This document shows, in pieces, positions 58,440 to 64,000 of a stretch of DNA of 64,000 nt. Under the pieces are notes generated by a model, which saw only the letters and a list, made by a program, of their open reading frames with translations, was not told the origin of the DNA and searched no databases. A program made the position numbers and the translations under genes. Positions within the stretch are counted from its first letter, which is position 1. Each line of letters starts with the position of its first letter. The DNA is from an uncultured Stenotrophomonas sp. Lineage in GTDB: Bacteria > Pseudomonadota > Gammaproteobacteria > Xanthomonadales > Xanthomonadaceae. The DNA lies in assembly GCF_913778665.1 (NCBI RefSeq), contig NZ_CAJYVQ010000008.1, positions 372,001 to 436,000 of the forward strand, in the 5' to 3' direction.

Positions 58440-60305
58440 ATGATCTCCCTTCGTAATTTCGCCTTGCGCCGCGGCGAGCGGCTGCTGTTGTCCAATGTCG
58501 ACCTGACCCTGCACGCCGGTTACCGGGTAGGTGTGGTCGGCCGCAACGGTGCTGGCAAGTCCAGCCTGTTCGCGGCGGTGAAGGGCGAGCTGGAGGCCGA
58601 CAAGGGTGACGTCGACCTGCCCGGCAAGGTCCGTATCGCCAGCGTGGCCCAGGAAACTCCGTCGCTGCCGGACCCGGCGCTGAGCTTCGTGCTGGGCGGC
58701 GATACCGAGGTGGCCGCGGTGCTGGCCGAAGAGGCCGAGGCAACCGCCCGCGAAGACTGGGAGGCGGTGGCCAACGCACACACGAAGATGGCCGAGATGG
58801 GCGCCTACGACGCCGAAGCGCGCGCCGGCAAGCTGCTGCACGGCCTGGGCTTCCCCGCCGAGACGCACCACCGCGCGGTGTCCTCGTTCTCCGGTGGCTG
58901 GCGCGTGCGCCTGAACCTGGCCCGCGCGCTGATGATGCCCAGCGACCTGCTGCTGCTCGACGAACCGACCAACCACTTGGATCTGGACGCGGTGTACTGG
59001 CTGGAGCAGTGGCTGCTGAAGTACCCGGGTACCCTGCTGCTGATCTCGCATGACCGCGAGTTCCTCGACAACGTCGCCACCCACACCCTGCACCTGCACG
59101 GTGGCGGCGCCAAGCTCTACCCGGGCGGCTATACCGATTTCGAGCGCCAGCGCGCCGAACAGCTGCGCCAGCAGCAGATCGCGCACGAGAAGGAACAGGC
59201 CGAGCGCGCGCACCTGCAGAGCTTCATCGACCGTTTCAAGGCGCAGGCCAGCAAGGCCGCGCAGGCGCAGAGCCGCATGAAGCGCCTGGCCAAGCTGGCC
59301 GGCACCGAAGCGGTGCGTGCCGAGCGCGAGTTCCGCATCGAGTTCGCGCCGCCGGCCAAACTGCCGTTCTCGCTGATCCGCCTGAACCACGTCGAGGCCG
59401 GCTACGGCAAGGACGCGGTAATCCTGCACAACGTCGGCTTCGGCCTGGAAGCGGGCCAGCGCATCGGCCTGCTCGGCCCGAACGGTGCGGGCAAGACCAC
59501 GCTGGTGAAGACCCTGGTGGGCGAGCTGGCGCCGATCGTCGGCGAGCGCATGGCGCACCCGGACCTGAAGATCGGCTACTTCGCCCAGCACACGGTGGAG
59601 TCGCTGCACGAAGGCCAGTCGCCGATGGAGCACTTCCGCGAGATCGCCCCGGACGCACCCAACCAGTCGTTCCGCGATTTCCTCGGCAAGTGGAATTTCC
59701 CGGGTGACCGCGCGTTCGAGCCGGTCGATGGCTTCTCCGGTGGCGAACGTGCCCGCCTGGCACTGGCGCTGATCGCTTGGCAGCAGCCGAACGTACTGCT
59801 GCTGGACGAACCGACCAACCACCTCGACCTGGAAATGCGCGAGGCGCTGGCCGAAGCACTGGCCACCTTCGAGGGCGCGATCGTGATGGTCTCGCATGAC
59901 CGCCACCTGATCGGCCTGGTCTGCGATACCTACTGGCGTGTGGCCGATGGCGTGGTCGAGCCGTTCGACGGCGATCTGGATGCCTACGCCGCCTGGCTGC
60001 GTACCCGCCCTCAGGCACAGGGTACCAAGGCGCGCATGGAGCAGGTGGAAGAGCCGGTGGTGGTCAAGACCGCGCCGGTGGCGCAGGTGGTGCAGAAGAA
60101 GCCGGTGAACCCGCACAAGCTGGCCGCTGCCGAAGCCAGGGTGGCCGAGCTGGAAGGGGTACTGGCCGAACTGGACCGGCAGCTGGCCGACCCGGCCAAC
60201 TACGCCGATGCCACCCGCATGGCCGTGCTTGGCCGCGATCGGGAAACCGCCGCCGCGCAGCTGGAAAAGGCTGAAGCGGCGTGGATGGAGCTGCTGGAGT
60301 CCTGA
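58440..60305 (+). CDS. ABC-F family ATPase (YheS-like)
   Basis: The 621-residue soluble protein has two ABC domains and no membrane helices. Walker A motifs are VGRNGAGKSSL and GPNGAGKTTL, signature motifs SSFSGGWRVRL and FSGGERARL, and Walker B motifs LLLLDEPTNHLDLDAVYW and LLLDEPTNHLDLEM. A linker of about 80 residues lies between domains, and a C-terminal coiled coil (AAAEARVAELEGVLAELDRQ) follows. Family members bind the ribosome E-site. YheS is the best fit by start and tail. The ATG at 58440 fits the family N-terminus; a GTG at 58395 preceded by AGGA is an alternative. Confidence 0.92.
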   Translation: MISLRNFALRRGERLLLSNVDLTLHAGYRVGVVGRNGAGKSSLFAAVKGELEADKGDVDLPGKVRIASVAQETPSLPDPALSFVLGGDTEVAAVLAEEAEATAREDWEAVANAHTKMAEMGAYDAEARAGKLLHGLGFPAETHHRAVSSFSGGWRVRLNLARALMMPSDLLLLDEPTNHLDLDAVYWLEQWLLKYPGTLLLISHDREFLDNVATHTLHLHGGGAKLYPGGYTDFERQRAEQLRQQQIAHEKEQAERAHLQSFIDRFKAQASKAAQAQSRMKRLAKLAGTEAVRAEREFRIEFAPPAKLPFSLIRLNHVEAGYGKDAVILHNVGFGLEAGQRIGLLGPNGAGKTTLVKTLVGELAPIVGERMAHPDLKIGYFAQHTVESLHEGQSPMEHFREIAPDAPNQSFRDFLGKWNFPGDRAFEPVDGFSGGERARLALALIAWQQPNVLLLDEPTNHLDLEMREALAEALATFEGAIVMVSHDRHLIGLVCDTYWRVADGVVEPFDGDLDAYAAWLRTRPQAQGTKARMEQVEEPVVVKTAPVAQVVQKKPVNPHKLAAAEARVAELEGVLAELDRQLADPANYADATRMAVLGRDRETAAAQLEKAEAAWMELLES

Positions 60306-60311
60306 CCGGTC

Positions 60312-60418
60312 GTGCCGGCCAGCGGCCGACTGGCTCTTCTGTAGAGCCGAGCCACGCTCGGCTTTCGCACGCAGCGCGGCATTGGACACAGAGCAGCCGG
60401 GCGCGGGCTCGGCGCTAC
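60312..60418. repeat. SMAG repeats between convergent ABC-F and ampR genes
   Basis: GTGCCGGCCAGCGGCCGAC at 60312-60330, GTAGAGCCGAGCCACGCTCGG at 60341-60363, and a facing degenerate unit (GGGCTCGGCGCTAC) ending at 60418. Confidence 0.75.
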
Positions 60419-60419
60419 A

Positions 60420-61283
60420 TCATCCCTGCGCCTGCAGCCACTCGCGGAAACGCTTTGCCGGCTCACGCTCGGCGCGAGAGCGCAGCCGGGTCAGCCAGTA
60501 GCGGCCCAGCTCCAGCGTGGTGCTGAACGGCTGCAGCAACCGGCCCTCGGCCAGCTCCTGCTCGAACATGCGCAACGGCAGCAGCGCCACGCCGGCACCG
60601 CCAGCCGCCGCCATCGCCACCGTCAACGACGAATCGAACACCGGCCCGCGTGCTTCCACGCCGTTGACACCCGCCGCCTGCAACCAGCGCGGCCATTCGT
60701 CGCTGCGGTAGGAGCGCAGCAGCGGCACCGAGCCCAGGTCGCGCGGCTGTTTCAGCCGACGTGCCAGGGCCGGTGCGCACAGTGGCGCGAATGGCGCGTC
60801 GAGGATTGCGGTGCAGGCCTGGCCCTGCCAGTCGCCGTCGCCGAAGCGGATCGCCAGGTCAAGGCCTTCGCCAGCCAGATCGATGCGATTGTTGTGGGTC
60901 TGCAGGCGCAGCTCGATGTCCGGGTGGGCGGCCTCGAACGCGGCCAGCCGCGGCAGCAGCCAGCCGGTGGCGAAGGTGCCGACCACACCGAGGGTCAGCA
61001 CCTCACGCGCCGGCCCGCCGGTGTAGCGCGCGATGCTGGCCGAGATGCGTTCGAACGATTCGTTGAGCACCGGATACAGCGCGGCGCCTTCATCGGTGAG
61101 GGCGACACCGCGCGGCAGGCGGTGGAACAGGCGGATGCCGAGACGGTCCTCCAGGCCTCGGATCTGATGGCTCAGCGCCGCTTGGCTGACGCACAGCTCC
61201 AGTGCGGCACGGGTGAAGTTCTGATGGCGGGCGGCGGCTTCGAAGGCGCGCAGCGCGTTCAGCGGCAGGGTGGGGTGCAGCAT
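60420..61283 (-). CDS. ampR: LysR-type regulator AmpR
   Basis: The 287-residue LysR regulator has an N-terminal winged helix-turn-helix (LNALRAFEAAARHQNFTRAALELCVSQAALSHQIRGLE, abbreviated landmarks LNALRAFEAAARH and SQAALSHQ). Its effector domain resembles AmpR (THNNRIDLAGEGLDLAIRFGDG). It sits divergently next to the L2 gene, the arrangement known in S. maltophilia. AmpR senses cell-wall muropeptides and induces beta-lactamase expression during beta-lactam exposure. The ATG at 61283 gives the family start MLHPTLPLNAL. Confidence 0.93.
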   Translation of the reverse strand: MLHPTLPLNALRAFEAAARHQNFTRAALELCVSQAALSHQIRGLEDRLGIRLFHRLPRGVALTDEGAALYPVLNESFERISASIARYTGGPAREVLTLGVVGTFATGWLLPRLAAFEAAHPDIELRLQTHNNRIDLAGEGLDLAIRFGDGDWQGQACTAILDAPFAPLCAPALARRLKQPRDLGSVPLLRSYRSDEWPRWLQAAGVNGVEARGPVFDSSLTVAMAAAGGAGVALLPLRMFEQELAEGRLLQPFSTTLELGRYWLTRLRSRAEREPAKRFREWLQAQG

Positions 61284-61458
61284 GGCGCAGTCGTGAGCTG
61301 GAATGATGGCTGATCGTAACCCGTTATCTGTAAGTGCCGTCAATTAAGGGGTTGAATGCGCAACACATGAATTGAACTAATGTCTGGCGATGATTTTTTG
61401 CGCTGGTCGTCCTTGGAAGAGGGGGCCAATAATCCATTGGTCCCCAGGAGAACCCCGC
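61284..61458. promoter_or_regulatory. ampR-blaL2 divergent control region
   Basis: The 175 bases between divergent ampR and L2 starts are AT-richer than the flanks, with several T-N11-A half-sites expected for a LysR regulator. AmpR should bind here to control both genes. I cannot fix the exact operator by eye. AGGAGA stands just upstream of the L2 ATG. Confidence 0.6.
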
Positions 61459-62370
61459 ATGCTTGCCCGTCGCCGATTCCTGCAGTTCAGTGGTGCCGCC
61501 GTTGCTTCCTCGCTCGCCCTGCCGTTGCTGGCACGCGCGGCAGGCGCGACCTCCACCGCCGGCCCGACCGATGCCGCCATCACCGCCGCCCGCGATTTCG
61601 CCGCGCTGGAAAAGGCCTGCGCCGGACGCCTCGGCGTCACCCTGCTCGACACCGCCAGTGGTCGCCGCGTCGGCCATCGCCAGGACGAGCGTTTCCCGAT
61701 GTGCAGCACCTTCAAGAGCATGCTGGCCGCCACCGTGCTCAGCCACGCCGAACGCACTCCCGCCTTGCTGGACAAGCGCGTGCCGGTGCGCGAGGCCGAC
61801 CTGCTCTCGCATGCGCCGGTGACCCGCCGCCATGTCGGCAAGGACATGACCGTGCGCGATCTCTGCCGGGCCACGGTCATCACCAGCGACAACACCGCCG
61901 CCAACCTGTTGTTCGGCGTGGTCGGCGGGCCGCCTGCGGTCACCGCGTTCCTGCGTGCCAGTGGCGATACGGTCAGCCGCAGCGACCGGTTGGAGCCGGA
62001 AATGAACAGCTTCGCCGAAGGCGATCCGCGCGACACCACCACGCCGGCGGCGATGGCTGGTTCGCTGCAGCGCGTGGTGCTGGGGCAGGTGTTGCAGCCG
62101 GCTTCGCGCCAGCAGCTGGCCGACTGGTTGATCGACAACGAAACCGGCGATGCCTGCCTGCGTGCGGGGCTGGGCCAGCGCTGGCGGGTGGGCGACAAGA
62201 CCGGCAGCAATGGCGAGGACGCGCGCAACGACATCGCCGTGCTGTGGCCGCGCGCGGGCGGCGCACCGTGGCTGCTGACCGCCTATCTGCAGGCAGGCGC
62301 AATCAGCAACGAGCAGCGTGCGCTCGTGCTGGCCCAGGTGGGGCGGATCGCCGATCGGCTGATCGGATGA
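61459..62370 (+). CDS. blaL2: class A beta-lactamase L2
   Basis: The 303-residue serine beta-lactamase hydrolyses penicillins and cephalosporins in the periplasm. Active-site motifs are intact: S83-T-F-K86 (Ambler S70/K73), S143-D-N145 (SDN loop), E179-P-E-M-N183 (E166/N170) and K247-T-G249. The N-terminus, MLARRRFLQFSGAA, is a twin-arginine signal, which fits Tat export of L2. AGGAGA precedes the ATG. The gene is divergent from ampR and should be inducible through it. Confidence 0.97.
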   Translation: MLARRRFLQFSGAAVASSLALPLLARAAGATSTAGPTDAAITAARDFAALEKACAGRLGVTLLDTASGRRVGHRQDERFPMCSTFKSMLAATVLSHAERTPALLDKRVPVREADLLSHAPVTRRHVGKDMTVRDLCRATVITSDNTAANLLFGVVGGPPAVTAFLRASGDTVSRSDRLEPEMNSFAEGDPRDTTTPAAMAGSLQRVVLGQVLQPASRQQLADWLIDNETGDACLRAGLGQRWRVGDKTGSNGEDARNDIAVLWPRAGGAPWLLTAYLQAGAISNEQRALVLAQVGRIADRLIG

Positions 62371-62455
62371 GGTAACCGGGGTCATTCAGACGCGGCTTGC
62401 CGGATCGGTTCGGCGCGCGCATCCTGCGCGCGTTCGAACCCCACGGAAGACCCCG

Positions 62456-63670
62456 ATGAGCCATGAGTTGATCTACCTGCTGCTGATCTTCGCGCTGCTG
62501 GTGATCCCGCGCGCGCTGCAGCGCTTCAGCCTGCCCGCACCACTGACCTGCCTGCTGTTCGGCATCATCGGCATGCTGTGGCTGGGCGACCAGGCCCACG
62601 ATGCTGTGATCGGCCTGCTGGCCACGCTGGGTATTTCCTCGCTGTTCCTGTTCGCGGGCCTGGAAGTGGACCTGCAGGCGCTGCGCCGTGGCATGTGGCC
62701 GCTGCTGGCGCACCTGGTGATCCGTAGCGCGACCTTGTTCGGCGTGGGCTGGCTGGCTTGGCGCTATGCGGGGCTTCCCTGGCAGGCCGCGGGCCTGTTG
62801 GCGCTGGCGCTGCTGACGCCCTCCACCGGTTTCATTATGGATTCGCTGTCGCGGCTGGGCTTGAGCGAGGACGAGCGGTTCTGGGTGACCAGCAAGGCCA
62901 TTGCCGGCGAACTGCTGGCGCTGGCCGCATTGTTCATCGTGCTGCAGGCGGGCGATCCGGGCCACATGGCGCTGTCCAGCCTGGCCCTGCTGGCGATGAT
63001 GGTCGGCCTGCCGCTGCTGTTCATTGCATTGGGACGCTGGGTGGCGCCGCACGCGCCCGGCTCGGAATTCTCGCTGCTGGTGATGGTGGGCATGGTGGCG
63101 GCCTACATCACCTACCTGTTGGGCGTGTACTACCTGGTCGGCGCGTTCATCGCCGGGCTGGTCGCGCGCCTGCTGCACCAGCGCATGCCGCTGCTGGCCT
63201 CGCACGAAAACCTGCACGCGCTGCGCCTGTTCGCCTCGTTCTTCGTGCCGTTCTACTTCTTCAACGCCGGCACCAAGGTGCCCAGCGAGGCGCTCAGCTT
63301 CGAGGCGCTCGGGCTGGGCATCGTGATTACCCTGGTGGTCCTGCCGCTGCGCATCGGCGTGGTCTGGCTGCAGCGCCGGGTGATGTTCGGCGAGAGCTTC
63401 CGCAGCAGCCTGCGGGTCTCGCTGGCGCTGGCGCCGACGCTGATCTTCACCCTGGTGCTGGCGGCGATCATGCGCGAGCGCTTCCAGATTCCGGCGGTAC
63501 TGTTCGGCGCGCTGCTGCTGTATGCCGCGTTGACCACGCTGCTGCCATCGCTGGTGTTCCGCACCCCGTTCGATGTCGATCCGGTGGAACAGGAGCCGGC
63601 AGGCGAGGGCGAGGCGGCACCGGTTGCGGCGACCGAAGCGGTGGCGGCAGCACCGCACGCCAAACGCTGA
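62456..63670 (+). CDS. CPA2-family cation:proton antiporter
   Basis: The 404-residue inner-membrane protein has about 12 helices and no RCK domain; its Ala/Glu-rich cytosolic tail (PVEQEPAGEGEAAPV) is short. Blocks typical of the Na/H exchanger domain are FSLPAPLTCLLFGIIGML, LFLFAGLEVDLQAL, LTPSTGFIMDSL and FFVPFYFFNAGTKV. Ion specificity is unknown. It starts 85 bases after the L2 stop on the same strand, but I see no evidence of co-regulation with the beta-lactamase. Confidence 0.85.
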   Translation: MSHELIYLLLIFALLVIPRALQRFSLPAPLTCLLFGIIGMLWLGDQAHDAVIGLLATLGISSLFLFAGLEVDLQALRRGMWPLLAHLVIRSATLFGVGWLAWRYAGLPWQAAGLLALALLTPSTGFIMDSLSRLGLSEDERFWVTSKAIAGELLALAALFIVLQAGDPGHMALSSLALLAMMVGLPLLFIALGRWVAPHAPGSEFSLLVMVGMVAAYITYLLGVYYLVGAFIAGLVARLLHQRMPLLASHENLHALRLFASFFVPFYFFNAGTKVPSEALSFEALGLGIVITLVVLPLRIGVVWLQRRVMFGESFRSSLRVSLALAPTLIFTLVLAAIMRERFQIPAVLFGALLLYAALTTLLPSLVFRTPFDVDPVEQEPAGEGEAAPVAATEAVAAAPHAKR

Positions 63671-63723
63671 GCAGGCGCGGCGTGCGGTTTGCGCCCATCG
63701 TTCATGGCCGTTAGGGTTGGGGC

Positions 63724-64000
63724 ATGAGACTGCCCGCCGTTGCCACCGCCACCGTCCTCCTGCTCAGCCTCGCTGCGTGCACGCAGCGCACCGATACGGT
63801 CGCCCATGACCTCGCGACCGCACCGGCCGATGCGTTCTTGGCTGCGGTCGCCGCCCACTGCGGCCATGCCTATGCCGGCAAGGTGGTCGAAGACACGCCG
63901 GCCCCGACCGGCAAGGATCCGTTCGCCGGACAGCGCTTGGTGATGCATGTGCGTGGCTGCGCCGATCCAGCACATGAGCTGCGCATCCCGTTCCACGTGG
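63724..64000 (+). CDS. putative lipoprotein (runs off window)
   Basis: An ATG at 63724 opens a frame to the window edge. Its first residues are a lipoprotein signal (MRLPAVATATVLLLSLAAC, lipidated Cys19). The visible 92 residues contain paired Cys (AAHCGHAYAGK and VRGCADPAHELRIPF) that could form a disulfide. The start lies 53 bases after the antiporter stop. I do not recognise a named family, and the C-terminal part is outside the window. Confidence 0.75.
   Translation, partial: MRLPAVATATVLLLSLAACTQRTDTVAHDLATAPADAFLAAVAAHCGHAYAGKVVEDTPAPTGKDPFAGQRLVMHVRGCADPAHELRIPFHV

Noticed and set aside
58356-60389. 677-codon open frame antisense to the ABC-F gene
   Set aside because: The ABC motifs are on the plus strand; the antisense frame has no motifs.

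Overview
The window is chromosomal DNA from a Stenotrophomonas, most likely a member of the S. maltophilia complex. The evidence is high G+C, Xanthomonadaceae-type gene content, a divergent ampR / L2 class A beta-lactamase pair (60420-62370), and many short GTAG-led palindromes of the SMAG type scattered between genes. About 52 protein genes can be supported, including one cut by each edge of the window. I see no rRNA, tRNA, CRISPR array, insertion sequence or prophage.

Layout. 1-5.6 kb: the end of an unknown gene, a thioesterase, rimK, two paralogous secreted proteins, and an OmpR-type two-component pair. 5.6-17 kb: a type IV pilus locus. coaE, pilD and pilC read leftward; two pilins, a membrane phosphotransferase-like enzyme and pilB read rightward; then the leftward pilS-pilR pair follows. 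A sigma-54 promoter lies upstream of the first pilin, which fits the NtrC-type activator PilR. The second pilin and the phosphotransferase-like gene are clearly AT-richer than their surroundings and look like a variable pilin cassette. 17.4-25.9 kb: sucCD, nadE, a secreted lipase, then bamD divergent from rluD-pgeF and a DCC-family gene. 26-30 kb: a leftward trehalose operon, otsB-GH15-otsA. 30-36 kb: a TonB-dependent receptor, two small exported proteins and a PoxB-type enzyme.

36-46 kb: a repeat-rich 670-base gap, a purine/uracil-type permease, a glutathione transferase, two unknown proteins, and a leftward iron-uptake signalling operon (ECF sigma factor, anti-sigma factor, transducer-type TonB receptor, di-haem peroxidase) with a likely Fur box at its head. 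46-56 kb: clpB with a good sigma-32 promoter, a MipA-type outer-membrane protein behind its own two-component system, metY, and a YbaL-type antiporter. 56-64 kb: a second TonB receptor close in sequence to the one at 30 kb, an ABC-F ATPase, ampR-blaL2, another antiporter, and a lipoprotein cut by the window edge.

The least explained structures are three copies of a long inverted repeat (36064-36165, 36408-36502, 53671-53772). Each has 22-25 base arms around a loop of 51-52 bases, and one copy has different arm sequences that are still complementary to each other. The most interesting gene context is the pilin plus Thr-nucleophile phosphotransferase cassette inside the pil locus.
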